64,000 nt of DNA from the NCBI RefSeq assembly GCF_037478005.1, contig NZ_CP144164.1, positions 4,092,001-4,156,000 on the forward strand, given 5' to 3'. Numbering within the stretch: the first letter of the stretch is position 1; every line of letters starts with the position of its first letter. Below the pieces are notes generated by a model. That model was not told the DNA's origin and made no database searches. It saw nothing but the letters and a program-made list of their open reading frames with translations. The DNA is from Alteromonas sp. M12 (lineage in GTDB: Bacteria; Pseudomonadota; Gammaproteobacteria; Enterobacterales; Alteromonadaceae). Shown piece by piece: positions 37,171 through 48,131 of the stretch. The position numbers and the translations under genes are program-made.

Positions 37171-39084
37171 TTAGCCCGTAGGTTCTACTTTGTGTTTAAA
37201 CTGCATCTCATCTGTGTATGTTTGCACCTGATTCTTACCTTTGGCTTTGGCTTCATAAAGTGCTGCGTCAGCTAAGCTGGCGAGCTCAAGAAAGTCATTG
37301 CACTGCTCTAAGTTTGCCGCCAAACCAAGACTAAAAGTAACCTCGCCCACTTTTAAACCCGCTTGTGAGATGTGCTCTTGAATATTCTGGAAAAGACGTT
37401 TGGCTAATTGATTGCCTTCTTTTTCACTGCTATTTGGTAAAACGAATAGAAACTCTTCACCACCAATTCGCCCTACATAGTCGGAAGCCCGTAATGCCTC
37501 TTTGCAAATTGAAGCAACGAACTTCAGCACTTTATCTCCTTCAGCGTGTCCGTAATTGTCATTTACTAATTTGAAATTATCCACGTCGAGCATCAGTACA
37601 CATAAGTTCTGTTTGTAACGTTTACTAATAGCAAAGGCCTGCTCCCCGGATTCCAAGATACTCCTGCGATTGCGTAATCCAGTCAGATTATCCAATATGG
37701 CTAGGCGTTTATTTTTGCGATAAAGCTGGTATATTATCGCAAGAAATAACATCACAATAACGGTAAAAACCACTAAACCAAGGACTATCCATTGCTGTCT
37801 TTTTTGCAATTGCGTTTGCTGTTCTAACTGGGTTTGTAACAATTCATTCTTTTCGTCTAAAAACTGATTTTCCAGTTGTTGTTGTGCCAAATTAAATTCA
37901 CTGTTTAATCTTGCGGTTTGACTTGTAATATCTAATCGAGCTTTGGCCAAAAGAGCACGTTCCGACTTATACATATAATCGTAGGCTTTCTGAAATTCGC
38001 CTTTTTCGTTTAGTATTCTTGCATATTGATTAAATGCATCCCATTGGCCTGCTAAATCATCGGTTTCGGCAGCCATTAACGCAGCTTTTTCAGCGTAACT
38101 TAAAGCTCGGTCAAGAAAGCCATTAGCGTTTAAAATTGAACTGTAATGCACGTAAGAGTTAGCGATAGTGACTGGGTTGTTCAATTCTTCCCGTAAAGTC
38201 ACAGATTCGCCAATCCACCTCAAGGCTTCGGTATCATTACCATCTTTACTGTGAAAATACGATTTAAGTAGGTAGGCATACGCCAAAGAAGAAATATCTT
38301 CCATTTTGACAAATACCTGAATTGCATTATCCAATAAAAAGAATGCCTGTTTTCGGTCGCCTACAATATTGATCATTTGCCCTTCACTCATTAATGAGAT
38401 GGCCCTAAATATGGTGTCATGTTCGGCAAACATTTGTTTAGATAATCGATAAAAAACTTCAGCTTGTTCGTAATTTTTCAGCTCGTAATTTACATCGCCA
38501 CTGTAGTACAGAGATAGCCCAGAAAGTATCGACCAATTATTAGCGTTGGCAATATGGTTCACCTCAGACAGTGATTCAGTAGCCTTAGTGTAACGTTGCA
38601 AATACCCGTCATTGATACCGCTGTACATGGTCAATACGGCAGTAAGATAAATCAACTCAGGTTGTTGTTTATTTGCGATGTTTAAAATATCCAGAATGTC
38701 TTTCGCTTGGTTAAAAGAGGTATCTGCAGCAACATATTGACTTAATGAAAAGTAACTATACCCCCTAAATATCTGCCACTTGAGTGAATTCACACCATTG
38801 GATTGGCCTACACCCAGCTCAGCCAACTCATCTAACACTTCGGTTAGTAACTCAACCCGATCAAATTGCAATAACAACGATGCCAAAGAGAAATTGTTTT
38901 TCACCTGCTCTTCAACGGTTGCAGAATCAGCAATACGATTTACTAAAGTGGCGTGTATTTGTGAAAAAGGAGTTTGATTATCTGCATGTTGAAAGAAAAA
39001 CGCAGTTTCAGCTCTGACTAAAAAACTACAGAACATAAGCATTATTGCCAGTAGAGGTGGAATATTAATTGAGCGCAACGTCAT
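37171..39084 (-). CDS. TPR-domain membrane diguanylate cyclase
   Basis: The 637-residue protein has a signal anchor, a periplasmic TPR array (about 30-400), a coiled-coil linker, one membrane helix (about 440-462) and a C-terminal GGDEF domain (about 470-625). The active site reads GGEEF in RIGGEEFLFVLP and LDNLTGLRNRRS is present, so it probably makes c-di-GMP. Periplasmic input via TPRs is inferred. Confidence 0.92.
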   Translation of the reverse strand: MTLRSINIPPLLAIMLMFCSFLVRAETAFFFQHADNQTPFSQIHATLVNRIADSATVEEQVKNNFSLASLLLQFDRVELLTEVLDELAELGVGQSNGVNSLKWQIFRGYSYFSLSQYVAADTSFNQAKDILDILNIANKQQPELIYLTAVLTMYSGINDGYLQRYTKATESLSEVNHIANANNWSILSGLSLYYSGDVNYELKNYEQAEVFYRLSKQMFAEHDTIFRAISLMSEGQMINIVGDRKQAFFLLDNAIQVFVKMEDISSLAYAYLLKSYFHSKDGNDTEALRWIGESVTLREELNNPVTIANSYVHYSSILNANGFLDRALSYAEKAALMAAETDDLAGQWDAFNQYARILNEKGEFQKAYDYMYKSERALLAKARLDITSQTARLNSEFNLAQQQLENQFLDEKNELLQTQLEQQTQLQKRQQWIVLGLVVFTVIVMLFLAIIYQLYRKNKRLAILDNLTGLRNRRSILESGEQAFAISKRYKQNLCVLMLDVDNFKLVNDNYGHAEGDKVLKFVASICKEALRASDYVGRIGGEEFLFVLPNSSEKEGNQLAKRLFQNIQEHISQAGLKVGEVTFSLGLAANLEQCNDFLELASLADAALYEAKAKGKNQVQTYTDEMQFKHKVEPTG

Positions 39085-39410
39085 AAATGGTAACTGCCCA
39101 CTATATGCTTAAAAAAAACAGATACTTAAATAGTTGTTTATTCGAGCAAAATAAGCAACACATAAATACTAATTTAGGTTAAGAAAGTACAATCAAAGTG
39201 GCTTTTGAGAACATTATTGCCCTTATGAAAAGCGTGTAGATATCCTAAAGCTTGGATGTGTGAATGCTAAACTTGTTTGTTACTGTAAAGGCATTAATTC
39301 GAGATAATCATAGAAAAACCGATAATTATAGGCAAGGCGTTATTGCGGCAGTGTCGGCTAAATCGTCTTAATACTGATTGCGCTTAGGCGCACCAGAGTG
39401 AGTATCTGGT
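39085..39410. other. Intergenic region between two minus-strand genes
   Basis: Holds the promoter side of the GGDEF gene and the 3' side of the pilin gene. A small hairpin (CCAGA-N7-TCTGG, about 39391-39407) and TGCGC-N4-GCGCA (about 39380-39394) lie just after the pilin stop, with no T-run, so a terminator is uncertain. Confidence 0.35.
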
Positions 39411-39947
39411 CTACATATTAACTTTTTGAATTTCACCTGCTGAGCCGGCATATGTCTGACCCAATAAAGTTATACCAGCTACATCATTAATAAAATATGC
39501 AAAGTGCGGAAGATCACCAGACGCAAAGGTACTGTCGTTGTATTTTTTCCCATAAATACACAGATTGCTTAATCCAATCGCACTCCACCCAGTGACTTGA
39601 GGGCTGCTGTTACTAATTGCGTTCATGGTTGCTGCATCTTCCATCAAACTATCCCACAAACTAATACACAGAGCCGTTCCGACACCGGTGCCAGTAGGCC
39701 ATTCGGAGGTGCTATCAATTTCAACAGTTGAGCCGTGCACAACTATCGGACTCGTTTTCCTTACCAAGTAAGTATTGCGGACCAAATCAACAGAAGACTT
39801 AAACGCCGCCGTCTCACCTTTCATAACGGCAAGATTCGCGTCGTCAGACAAGTTGATATAACGTGGCAAAGCGGTAACCGCTAAAATCCCTAATATCACA
39901 ATGACAATGATGAGTTCTATGAGTGTAAAACCACGTTGTTTTAACAA
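39411..39947 (-). CDS. Type IV pilin-like (MSHA-type) prepilin
   Basis: The 178-residue protein begins MLKQRG-FTLIELIIVIVILG, the class III prepilin signal cut after Gly by PilD-type peptidase and N-methylated at Phe. The assembly Glu is at +5. Two cysteines (TALCISLW and SNLCIYGK) may form the C-terminal disulfide loop. It resembles MSHA pilins but lies outside any mshA cluster in this window, so it may be an orphan. Confidence 0.85.
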   Translation of the reverse strand: MLKQRGFTLIELIIVIVILGILAVTALPRYINLSDDANLAVMKGETAAFKSSVDLVRNTYLVRKTSPIVVHGSTVEIDSTSEWPTGTGVGTALCISLWDSLMEDAATMNAISNSSPQVTGWSAIGLSNLCIYGKKYNDSTFASGDLPHFAYFINDVAGITLLGQTYAGSAGEIQKVNM

Positions 39948-40165
39948 AGTTCTTTTCCTTGCTCTTTTCCTTTCTTTTTTCCATTTTTGAAAGGCAGATT
40001 CAGTAGAGTAATTTATTGAAAGTAGGCTGAAACGATAAAATAAATAAAGATTAAAAACAAGTAATTAGAATATTTTTTAAGCATAAAAAGAAGTGCAAAC
40101 TACAGCAATTAGGAATTTCAAACAAAATAAAAAAGCCATTGCAATTTATGTGTAACAAATTAAAA
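39948..40165. other. AT-rich spacer before the riboswitch
   Basis: About 218 bp separating the divergent pilin and exporter genes. Very AT-rich; promoter for the riboswitch transcript is expected near its end. Nothing else recognised. Confidence 0.35.
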
Positions 40166-40345
40166 TTCAATTATCGCTTCGGGGGAGTAGCCTGCTCAAT
40201 TCATTGAGTAAATCTGTCAACATAATTGTGCGAAAACGGCATATGGTAGATTTGTATCCACTAGGATATCGGCAAGACCTGAGGTGCAATGCGATTCGAA
40301 CAGCGGGCGAATGGCTTTGTACCTTTTTTTACCCCGCAGAGAATC
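40166..40345 (+). ncRNA. yybP-ykoY manganese riboswitch
   Basis: The leader contains the conserved aptamer blocks in order: GGGGGAGTAGCCTGC (about 40181-40195), GTCAACATA (40215-40223) and GGCAAGACC (about 40270-40278). They lie immediately upstream of a UPF0016 exporter. The family senses Mn2+. A T-run after a possible hairpin (40289-40329, ending TACCTTTTTTT) could be the expression platform. The gene order riboswitch-exporter is common in proteobacteria. Confidence 0.82.
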
Positions 40346-40349
40346 ATTT

Positions 40350-40904
40350 ATGGAAGCTTTTTTCACTTCAACTTTAACCGTTTCCCTTGCCGAAATAGGC
40401 GATAAAACCCAGCTACTTGCATTACTCCTAACAATTAAATTTCGAAATAAAAGCGCGCTCGTAGCTGGAATAATTATAGCCACTTTGATCAATCACGGTA
40501 TATCCGCCTGGTTTGGCTTATACATCGGCAACTTTTTGTCTTCTGACATCGCAAATTGGATTATTGGGGCTAGTTTTATCGCCGTCGGTCTGTGGCTGTT
40601 AATCCCCGATAAAGACGAAGAAACAACAAATCAGTTTGATAAATATGGGGCATTTATCGCGACCTTTATTTTGTTTTTTATTGCCGAAATTGGTGATAAA
40701 ACACAAGTAGCAACCGTGTTGTTAGGTGCGCAGTATCAATCTATATGGCTGGTTACTGCAGGGACAACCTTAGGAATGTTAATTGCCAATGTGCCGGTTA
40801 TATTTTTAGGTAAGAAACTAATGCAAAGACTGCCTGTGAAGGCTGTCCACATAGCAGCTGCAATATTATTCTGTCTTATTGGAGTATCAAGTTTTATTTG
40901 GTAG
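40350..40904 (+). CDS. mneA: UPF0016/GDT1-family manganese exporter
   Basis: Starting at 40350, just after the riboswitch, gives a 184-residue protein; a frame from 40284 would run through the RNA. It has six membrane helices in two repeats, each carrying the family motif E-x-GDKTQ (EIGDKTQLLALLL, EIGDKTQVATVLL). The motif lines the ion path. Relatives include yeast Gdt1 and Vibrio MneA, which exports manganese. The riboswitch supports Mn2+ as substrate. Confidence 0.88.
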   Translation: MEAFFTSTLTVSLAEIGDKTQLLALLLTIKFRNKSALVAGIIIATLINHGISAWFGLYIGNFLSSDIANWIIGASFIAVGLWLLIPDKDEETTNQFDKYGAFIATFILFFIAEIGDKTQVATVLLGAQYQSIWLVTAGTTLGMLIANVPVIFLGKKLMQRLPVKAVHIAAAILFCLIGVSSFIW

Positions 40905-40951
40905 AAAATCAATGGCGTAGTCTAGTCTAACAAAGTAATTGCCCATAGATG

Positions 40952-41800
40952 CTAACAGCTTGTTTTAGATGCTAATTCAGTAGCTCCACCGTGAAAGCGA
41001 ATCGAATCACTCAACTGACCGGAATTTTGAAAAATACGCCATTGCTGATTCAAGTTGGAAATAATATCGCTTCGTTGTTTATTTATCACGAAGGCTAACG
41101 GAGCTTCATGAATAGAATTAGGTGATTGATAAAAAGTAGTATCACAAAATTGCTTCTGGTTGAGTACAGCGTTGGCATTGTACTCATTCATAACAGCATA
41201 ATCACAACGGCCTTTCACTAGCATATTGGCGATAGCTATTTGTGAACTTGAATCTACCCTTATAAGTTTTTTATCCTTGAATAACTGAGTTAAGGATGGA
41301 TATATATATCCCCTGCGTGCACAAATTAATGATTTAGGTAAGGTAGACAATGAGAATGGCTGACTAAATTGATTCACAGAATACAAAAAAGTTTTGTGAA
41401 GTATCAAATCATCGCTATATAGGACTTCGTCAGGATTATCTAACCACACTGGACTTGATAGAAAAAGATCAGCTTTTCCATTTAAAACCAAGTATTCGTT
41501 TCTGGCTCTACTAGAATCTAAAAACTGTACATCAAATCTGTTTTCTTCTGTAAAACTGTTGAAAAAGTCTACAATGATTCCTTGGTATCGGCGATTTTCA
41601 TCATCAAAATATAAATACGGTGGTGAACCTGGATCATTTATCGCAAATAGAATTTTGCTTGCGCCATTTTTTTGAACTGAATTTGGGCTGGCGTTAAGCG
41701 TCCCCCAAAAGATTAAACTGCCAACAAGCAATATTTTACTGAAACACTTTAGCACTTCTAAAACCTCGAACGACAAAAACGCTAACTTTAATTTAATCAC
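40952..41800 (-). CDS. Orphan periplasmic solute-binding protein (SBP_bac_3 type)
   Basis: The 282-residue protein has an N-terminal hydrophobic signal region (about 1-38) and a family-3 bilobed fold: ILFAINDPGSPPYLYFDDENRRYQGIIVDFF and then GKADLFLSSPVWL. No permease or ATPase is adjacent. Proteins of this kind in Alteromonadales often lack cognate transporters and may be sensors. The ligand cannot be predicted. Confidence 0.75.
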   Translation of the reverse strand: MIKLKLAFLSFEVLEVLKCFSKILLVGSLIFWGTLNASPNSVQKNGASKILFAINDPGSPPYLYFDDENRRYQGIIVDFFNSFTEENRFDVQFLDSSRARNEYLVLNGKADLFLSSPVWLDNPDEVLYSDDLILHKTFLYSVNQFSQPFSLSTLPKSLICARRGYIYPSLTQLFKDKKLIRVDSSSQIAIANMLVKGRCDYAVMNEYNANAVLNQKQFCDTTFYQSPNSIHEAPLAFVINKQRSDIISNLNQQWRIFQNSGQLSDSIRFHGGATELASKTSC

Positions 41801-42041
41801 AGAATTTAGTAGGACTATATAGATTAGAAGCTCTGAAGCAAACTTTTATCGAACTTCCTATCTCGCCCAAAATGGAAGCCATGGATATAGATAGTACCCA
41901 TAATATTCGTGTTTCGATTTTATCCCTTACACAATCTACAGCAAAACCAAGATTAAATATTTGTTGCGAGCAGACAACTCCTGAAGATAGTGATAATAGT
42001 GTACGAACATTGTAAAACTATGCGATGTTCAGAATGAAATT

Positions 42042-42809
42042 TTAGTATGGTTTATCCTCTTTTTCAGAAAAAATTTGTTCGGGTACAGATACCCCATATT
42101 TCTGAAAATACCGATTAACTTGACCTGTCTTTCGGTACTTAAGCATAACTCGGGCTATATCATCATAAAAGCGGATTGCTTTAGAATTTCTAGGAATACT
42201 AATGTAATAATAATTTAAAAAAGAATCTTCAAAGGACACCTTTTCGAAACGGCCTTCAAATAAATCGATATTGTGTGACGGTGAAGTTACTACAACATCA
42301 ATTCTTGCCATCTCTAACATGCCGATTAATTGCTCAGTCCTGCCGACCAATATCAGCTTATCTTGGTTAAGTTTAGAAAATTCGGCTGAGTAAAAAACAC
42401 CACGAATCGCGCCCAATTTGACGTGTTGTAAATCTTCGTAGGAGGTTATATCACCTTTAAATTCATTGGATTTAAAAAAAGACAGAGTTCTTTTTCTAAT
42501 CCCGTAATTAATCGGCTTTAAAACAGCCAGACGCTGCTCGGTCATAGAATGTCGAACTAACAAATCAACATTACCGCGTTTGGCCTCTTTCATTGATCGT
42601 ATCCACGGTGCATAAATCCAATCTATATCGTGACCTAACTCGTTGAGAACGTCTTCAACTAGCTCAGGAATAACACCTATACACTTTTTACCATCAAAAT
42701 ATAATTCCGGCGGAAAATCCCGGCAGTGGGATACAAAGGTGTCTGCCATGACGCGCAAAGGCGATGTGGCGACAATAAGCATCACAATTATTCGAACAGC
42801 TTTAATCAT
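42042..42809 (-). CDS. Orphan periplasmic solute-binding protein (SBP_bac_3 type)
   Basis: The 255-residue protein has a signal peptide (cleavage near VMA, about residue 22) and family-3 features: FPPELYFDGKKCIGVIPELVEDVLNEL, IDWIYAPWIRSMKEAKRGNVDLL and the lobe 2 entry LGAIRGVFYSAEF. It is unrelated in detail to the neighbour at 40952 and again lacks transporter genes. It sits downstream of the S10 operon where the spc operon is normally found. Confidence 0.78.
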   Translation of the reverse strand: MIKAVRIIVMLIVATSPLRVMADTFVSHCRDFPPELYFDGKKCIGVIPELVEDVLNELGHDIDWIYAPWIRSMKEAKRGNVDLLVRHSMTEQRLAVLKPINYGIRKRTLSFFKSNEFKGDITSYEDLQHVKLGAIRGVFYSAEFSKLNQDKLILVGRTEQLIGMLEMARIDVVVTSPSHNIDLFEGRFEKVSFEDSFLNYYYISIPRNSKAIRFYDDIARVMLKYRKTGQVNRYFQKYGVSVPEQIFSEKEDKPY

Positions 42810-42923
42810 ATAATTATTTTAAATTTAAGACCTCCACAGTATAGCCATAGTCTTGTCCAAGTTTACACTTATTTTAATGATAGGCAGTTTGATGATCATT
42901 TTTTAATATAAGCCGAAAACAAA

Positions 42924-42946
42924 AAAGCCGCTCAATGAGCGGCTTT
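42924..42946 (-). terminator. Rho-independent terminator of the S10 operon
   Basis: A near-perfect inverted repeat AAAGCCGCTCA / TGAGCGGCTTT lies 22 bp after the rpsQ stop, and its T-run is read on the minus strand (A-run at 42921). Confidence 0.9.
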
Positions 42947-42968
42947 CTAATTTTACGTAAAGCTCTAC

Positions 42969-43229
42969 TTAAATAGCAGTAGCTTTAGTCACTACGTCAA
43001 CCAAAGTCCAGTTTTTAGACTTTGACAAAGGACGACATTCAGTAATAGTTACTACGTCACCTTCGTTACACTGGTTAGTTTCGTCATGGGCGTGAAGTTT
43101 AGTCGAACGCTTTTGGAACTTCCCATAAATAGGGTGTTTTACGAAACGTTCAACAACAACAGTAATGGTTTTATCCATCTTGTTGCTTACCACACGACCG
43201 CGAACTGTACGAATTTGTTGTTCAGTCAT
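42969..43229 (-). CDS. rpsQ: 30S ribosomal protein S17
   Basis: The 86-residue protein binds 16S rRNA early in 30S assembly. The motif [20 protein letters not shown] is typical. Its start codon overlaps the rpmC stop by one base (TAATG). It is the last gene of the operon, followed by a terminator. Confidence 0.97.
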   Translation of the reverse strand: MTEQQIRTVRGRVVSNKMDKTITVVVERFVKHPIYGKFQKRSTKLHAHDETNQCNEGDVVTITECRPLSKSKNWTLVDVVTKATAI

Positions 43230-43417
43230 TAGCTATCAGCCTTTTCAGTCAGAATGGTTTTAACACGCGCAATGTTACGACGCACTTTACGTAGCTGGTC
43301 AGTCTTTTCCAACTGTCCAGTGCTGTGCTGCATACGTAGGTTAAACTGTTCGCGAAGAAGGTTTAACAACTCTGCGTTCAATTCTTCTACGTTTTTGGCT
43401 TTCAGTTCAGCTTTCAT
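43229..43417 (-). CDS. rpmC: 50S ribosomal protein L29
   Basis: The 62-residue, all-helical protein lies near the peptide-exit tunnel and helps form the docking site for trigger factor and [25 protein letters not shown] is the family signature region. It overlaps rplP and rpsQ by one base each, so all three are translationally coupled. Confidence 0.96.
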   Translation of the reverse strand: MKAELKAKNVEELNAELLNLLREQFNLRMQHSTGQLEKTDQLRKVRRNIARVKTILTEKADS

Positions 43418-43830
43418 TACATCACCGTCCGAGTTACAAAGGTTGTTTTAAATGGCAATTTAGCCGCTGCCAATTCAAACGCTTCGCGAGCCAATGATTC
43501 TGGAACACCTTCCATCTCATATAACACACGGCCCGGTTGAATTTGGCATACCCAGTACTCAACGTTACCTTTACCTTTACCTTGACGCACTTCTAGAGGC
43601 TTCTCAGTAATTGGCTTGTCAGGGAAAACTCGTATCCAAATTTTACCTTGACGTTTAACGTGACGAGTCATAGCACGACGGGCTGCTTCAATTTGACGAG
43701 CAGTCATACGACCACGGCCAATTGATTTCAATCCGTAAGTACCAAAGCTAACTTTGCCGCCCGCAACTGCCATGCCGCGGTTGCGACCTTTATGCATTTT
43801 GCGGAATTTCATACGTTTAGGTTGTAACAT
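43417..43830 (-). CDS. rplP: 50S ribosomal protein L16
   Basis: The 137-residue protein contacts A-site tRNA in the large subunit. The N-terminal [19 protein letters not shown] and [15 protein letters not shown] are characteristic. Five bp after rpsC. Confidence 0.97.
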   Translation of the reverse strand: MLQPKRMKFRKMHKGRNRGMAVAGGKVSFGTYGLKSIGRGRMTARQIEAARRAMTRHVKRQGKIWIRVFPDKPITEKPLEVRQGKGKGNVEYWVCQIQPGRVLYEMEGVPESLAREAFELAAAKLPFKTTFVTRTVM

Positions 43831-43835
43831 AATTA

Positions 43836-44537
43836 TTAGCCCTCACGCTTAGCAGAACGGCCTTTCTTCTTAGGTGCTTGAGCAGGTTGCTCTTGCGTAA
43901 GAGGCAATCCGCCTAGTACTTCACCTTTGAAGATCCAAACTTTTACGCCAATGATGCCGTAAGTAGTCAAAGCTTCTGAAGTTGCATAGTCGATATCAGC
44001 ACGGAAAGTGTGTAGTGGTACACGACCTTCACGATACCATTCTGAACGTGCAATTTCTGCTCCGCCCAAACGACCGCTTACTTCAACCTTGATACCTTTA
44101 GCGCCAAGACGCATTGCATTCTGTACAGCACGCTTCATAGCACGACGGAACATTACGCGACGTTCTAATTGGCTAGAAATACTGTCAGCAACAAGCTGGC
44201 CATCTAGTTCAGGTTTACGCACTTCAGCAATATTGATCTGAGCTGGCACACCGGCTAGCTTAGATACAAATTTGCGAAGCTTCTCTACATCTTCGCCTTT
44301 CTTACCGATTACAACACCAGGGCGAGCTGTGTGAATAGTCACACGTATGCTTTTTGCTGGGCGCTCGATAACGATTTTTGAAAGAGACGCGTTTTTCAAT
44401 TCTTTAGTCAGGTATTTACGTACCTGGTGATCATTAAACAGGTTGTCTGCATATTCCGCTGTGTTAGCGTACCAAGTAGACGTCCATGGTTTGCTGATAC
44501 CCAGGCGTATACCTGTAGGATGTACCTTCTGTCCCAT
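43836..44537 (-). CDS. rpsC: 30S ribosomal protein S3
   Basis: The 233 residues contain the KH domain with [12 protein letters not shown] and the C-terminal [21 protein letters not shown]3 forms part of the mRNA entry channel. A basic tail ([11 protein letters not shown]) ends the protein. Confidence 0.97.
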   Translation of the reverse strand: MGQKVHPTGIRLGISKPWTSTWYANTAEYADNLFNDHQVRKYLTKELKNASLSKIVIERPAKSIRVTIHTARPGVVIGKKGEDVEKLRKFVSKLAGVPAQINIAEVRKPELDGQLVADSISSQLERRVMFRRAMKRAVQNAMRLGAKGIKVEVSGRLGGAEIARSEWYREGRVPLHTFRADIDYATSEALTTYGIIGVKVWIFKGEVLGGLPLTQEQPAQAPKKKGRSAKREG

Positions 44538-44547
44538 TTCTAATCTC

Positions 44548-44877
44548 CTAGTCCGCTACTACAACAGTGATATGACTGCTGCGTTTAAAGATACGATCAG
44601 CTCGGCCTTTGGCTCTTGGCTTGATACGCTTCATAGTTGGGCCTTCATCAACGAAGATTTTTGCGACAGTCAACTCATCGATGTCTGCGCCTTCATTGTG
44701 TTCAGCGTTCGCAATCGCAGACTCTAGTACTTTTTTGACTAGAGCAGCACTTTTCTTCGGACTATAAGTCAGAACTTCAAGCGCCTTTTCAACGTGTAAA
44801 CCGCGAATTTGATCTGCAACCAAGCGTGCTTTTTGAGCCGAAGAACGGGCAAAACGATGTTTAGCTAAAGCTTCCAT
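44548..44877 (-). CDS. rplV: 50S ribosomal protein L22
   Basis: The 109-residue protein has the family core [21 protein letters not shown] and the extended hairpin region [16 protein letters not shown], which lines the exit tunnel and influences macrolide sensitivity. Confidence 0.97.
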   Translation of the reverse strand: MEALAKHRFARSSAQKARLVADQIRGLHVEKALEVLTYSPKKSAALVKKVLESAIANAEHNEGADIDELTVAKIFVDEGPTMKRIKPRAKGRADRIFKRSSHITVVVAD

Positions 44878-44888
44878 AATTTTTCCTC

Positions 44889-45164
44889 TTATCTCTTCGC
44901 TTTCTTATCCGCGACATGGCCGCGGTAAGTACGCGTTGGAGCAAATTCGCCCAACTTATGGCCAACCATTTCGTCAGAGACGAAAACAGGTACGTGCTGG
45001 CGACCGTTATGGACCGCAATGGTCAACCCAATCATATCTGGGATGATCATGGAGCGACGAGACCAAGTCTTAATTGGTTTCTTTTCGCCCTTTTCCACTG
45101 CAGCCTCTACCTTCTTCAGCAAGTGCAGGTCAATAAATGGACCTTTCTTGAGAGAACGTGGCAT
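44889..45164 (-). CDS. rpsS: 30S ribosomal protein S19
   Basis: The 91-residue protein begins [19 protein letters not shown] and contains [20 protein letters not shown]; it sits in the head of the small subunit. Confidence 0.97.
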   Translation of the reverse strand: MPRSLKKGPFIDLHLLKKVEAAVEKGEKKPIKTWSRRSMIIPDMIGLTIAVHNGRQHVPVFVSDEMVGHKLGEFAPTRTYRGHVADKKAKR

Positions 45165-45179
45165 GGTGAATCCTCGCTG

Positions 45180-46004
45180 TTACTTGTTACGACGACGTAC
45201 GATAAGTTTATCGGTACGCTTGTTACTACGGGTTTTCTTACCCTTAGTTGGTACACCCCAAGGTGAAACTGGATGACGGCCACCAGAGGTACGACCTTCA
45301 CCACCACCATGTGGGTGATCTACTGGGTTCATGGCTACACCACGAACTGTTGGACGCACACCGCGCCAACGTGTTGCACCAGCTTTACCCAGTGAACGTA
45401 GCATGTGTTCAGCGTTACCAACTTCACCAATAGTGGCGCGGCAATCGGCTAGAACTCTGCGTACTTCACCAGAACGTAGACGAAGTGTTACATAACCTTC
45501 GGCACGCGCTAATATTTGTGCATATTGTCCTGCAGAACGAGCAATTTGAGCACCTTTACCAGGCTTCATCTCAATAGCGTGTACAGTTGTACCTACTGGG
45601 ATGTTACGCATTGGCATGGCGTTACCCGCTTTGATTGGAGCATCAGCGCCAGACTGTATAGGTTGTCCAGCTTGAGCACCTTTCGGAGCAAGAATATAAC
45701 GACGCTCACCATCAGCATAAAGCACAAGTGCAATATTAGCTGAACGGTTAGGATCGTATTCCAAACGTTCAATTTTGGCTGGAATGCCATCTTTGTTACG
45801 TTTGAAGTCAATTAAACGATAATGCTGTTTGTGACCACCACCAATGTGACGCACAGTAATGCGACCATTGTTGTTACGACCACCAGACTTGCTGTTTTTC
45901 TCAAGCAATGGTGCGTAAGGTGCGCCTTTATGTAGATCAGGATTTGTAACCTGAACTACGTGACGACGACCAGCAGAAGTCGGCTTAGCTTTTAATAATG
46001 GCAT
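45180..46004 (-). CDS. rplB: 50S ribosomal protein L2
   Basis: The 274-residue protein is needed for subunit association and peptidyl-transferase function. [19 protein letters not shown] and the C-terminal [16 protein letters not shown] with its conserved histidine are present. Confidence 0.97.
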   Translation of the reverse strand: MPLLKAKPTSAGRRHVVQVTNPDLHKGAPYAPLLEKNSKSGGRNNNGRITVRHIGGGHKQHYRLIDFKRNKDGIPAKIERLEYDPNRSANIALVLYADGERRYILAPKGAQAGQPIQSGADAPIKAGNAMPMRNIPVGTTVHAIEMKPGKGAQIARSAGQYAQILARAEGYVTLRLRSGEVRRVLADCRATIGEVGNAEHMLRSLGKAGATRWRGVRPTVRGVAMNPVDHPHGGGEGRTSGGRHPVSPWGVPTKGKKTRSNKRTDKLIVRRRNK

Positions 46005-46018
46005 ATCAAATCCCCTTC

Positions 46019-46321
46019 TTAAGCTTCGCCACCGACGAAGTCGATGTCTTGACCTTCTTTAAGCACAACGTATGCTTTTTTCCAGTCGTTACGCTTACCA
46101 AAAGACTGACCGTGACGCTTGGTTTTACCCTTCACGTTTAAGGTACGAACGCTGCTAACTTCAACTTCAAACAGTTTTTCAACTGCCGCTTTGATTTCAG
46201 CTTTGTTTGCGTCTTTTACGACTTTGAAAACAACAGCGTTGTTGCCTTCAGCAGCCATGGTTGATTTTTCAGAAACATGCGGTGCTAAAAGCACCTTAAG
46301 TAAACGCTCTTCAGAGATCAT
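46019..46321 (-). CDS. rplW: 50S ribosomal protein L23
   Basis: The 100-residue protein sits at the tunnel exit and is the main dock for trigger factor. The N-terminal [19 protein letters not shown] is typical. It overlaps the end of rplD by 4 bp (ATGA). Confidence 0.97.
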   Translation of the reverse strand: MISEERLLKVLLAPHVSEKSTMAAEGNNAVVFKVVKDANKAEIKAAVEKLFEVEVSSVRTLNVKGKTKRHGQSFGKRNDWKKAYVVLKEGQDIDFVGGEA

Positions 46322-46926
46322 GCTAACGACTCCTCTAGCTGTTTAACTGCATCGGCAGTGATTAACACTTTTTCGAATGCAATTAAGCTTACTGGGTCAA
46401 TGCCTTGAACATCACGAACGTCAACTTTATACAAGTTACGAGCAGCCAAGAACAAGTTCTCTTCTACTTCTGACGTTACGATTAACACGTCGTTAAGCTC
46501 AAGTTCGTCAAGCTTAGCAATCAATGCTTTTGTTTTAGGTGCATCAACACCAAATTTTTCTACCACAATCAAGCGATCTTGACGTACCAATTCAGAAAGG
46601 ATGCTACGAATAGCTCCACGGTACATCTTTTTATTTACTTTTTGACTGTGATCTTGAGGTTTGGCTGCAAACGCACGGCCACCACCAACCCAAATTGGGC
46701 TGCGGATTGTACCAGCACGGGCACGACCTGTACCTTTTTGACGCCAAGGCTTCTTGCCACCGCCTCTAACTTCAGAGCGTGTTTTTTGTGCTTTAGAACC
46801 CTGACGGGCACCTGCACCGTAAGCCACTACTACTTGGTGTACTAGCGCTTCGTTAAAATCACGTCCAAAGGTTGCTTCGGAGACTTCAAGAGCGCTATTC
46901 GCGTCTTTCAATACTAATTCCATCAC
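46318..46926 (-). CDS. rplD: 50S ribosomal protein L4
   Basis: The 202-residue protein builds the exit tunnel and in gammaproteobacteria also represses its own operon by acting on the S10 leader. The extended loop [19 protein letters not shown] is present. The leader upstream of rpsJ shows its probable target. Confidence 0.97.
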   Translation of the reverse strand: MMELVLKDANSALEVSEATFGRDFNEALVHQVVVAYGAGARQGSKAQKTRSEVRGGGKKPWRQKGTGRARAGTIRSPIWVGGGRAFAAKPQDHSQKVNKKMYRGAIRSILSELVRQDRLIVVEKFGVDAPKTKALIAKLDELELNDVLIVTSEVEENLFLAARNLYKVDVRDVQGIDPVSLIAFEKVLITADAVKQLEESLA

Positions 46927-46940
46927 TTAACTCCCAGACG

Positions 46941-47579
46941 TTACGCTTTAACTGCAGGCTTGACGATAACGTCACTGCCTGGAGCACCAGGTACTGCACC
47001 TTTGATTAGAAGAAGGTTGTTCTCTGCGTCAACACGTACTAATTCCAAAGATTGAGTAGTCACAGCTTTATTGCCTAATTGGCCAGCCATTTTCTTCCCT
47101 TTGAAAACTTTACCTGGAGATTGGTTTTGGCCAATCGAACCAGGAGCACGGTGAGACAAAGAGTTACCATGTGTCATACGTTGGTGACTAAAGTTCCAAC
47201 GTTTGATAGCACCGGCAAAACCTTTACCTTTAGAAGTTCCTGCAACATCAACTTTTGTAGCTTCAGTAAAGATTTCAACAGTAATTTCACTGCCTACTTC
47301 AATACCTTCGCCTTCGTTGCTGTCTAAACGAAACTCCCATAAACCACGGCCCGCTTCCACGCCAGCTTTAGCAAAATGACCTGCTGAAGCTTTATTAACG
47401 CGGTTTGCTTTTTTATCACCAGCGGTTACTTGTAGCGCGCGATACCCATCTGTTTCTTCAGTACGTAACTGAGTCACACGGTTTGGGGTCGCTTCTATAA
47501 CAGTCACAGGAATTGAAACACCATCTTCAGTGAAGATACGCGTCATTCCTACTTTACGACCGATAAGACCAATCGCCAT
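46941..47579 (-). CDS. rplC: 50S ribosomal protein L3
   Basis: The 212-residue protein is an early assembly component near the peptidyl-transferase centre. [17 protein letters not shown] and the loop [20 protein letters not shown] (with the Gln methylated in E. coli L3) are visible. Confidence 0.97.
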   Translation of the reverse strand: MAIGLIGRKVGMTRIFTEDGVSIPVTVIEATPNRVTQLRTEETDGYRALQVTAGDKKANRVNKASAGHFAKAGVEAGRGLWEFRLDSNEGEGIEVGSEITVEIFTEATKVDVAGTSKGKGFAGAIKRWNFSHQRMTHGNSLSHRAPGSIGQNQSPGKVFKGKKMAGQLGNKAVTTQSLELVRVDAENNLLLIKGAVPGAPGSDVIVKPAVKA

Positions 47580-47597
47580 TGTTAAAACCCTCTCTTG

Positions 47598-48097
<500 letters not shown>

Positions 48098-48103
48098 GCG
48101 CGA

Positions 48104-48131
48104 ATTATACATGTGTGAAGATTTATTGCAA
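48104..48131 (-). promoter_or_regulatory. Promoter of the S10 operon
   Basis: A perfect -10 TATAAT (48104-48109) and -35 TTGCAA (48126-48131), both on the minus strand, have a 16-bp spacer. Transcription would start near 48097, giving the leader above. Confidence 0.75.

Noticed and set aside
40284..40349. N-terminal extension of the UPF0016 exporter
   Set aside because: This stretch belongs to the riboswitch leader; the family begins at the ATG at 40350.
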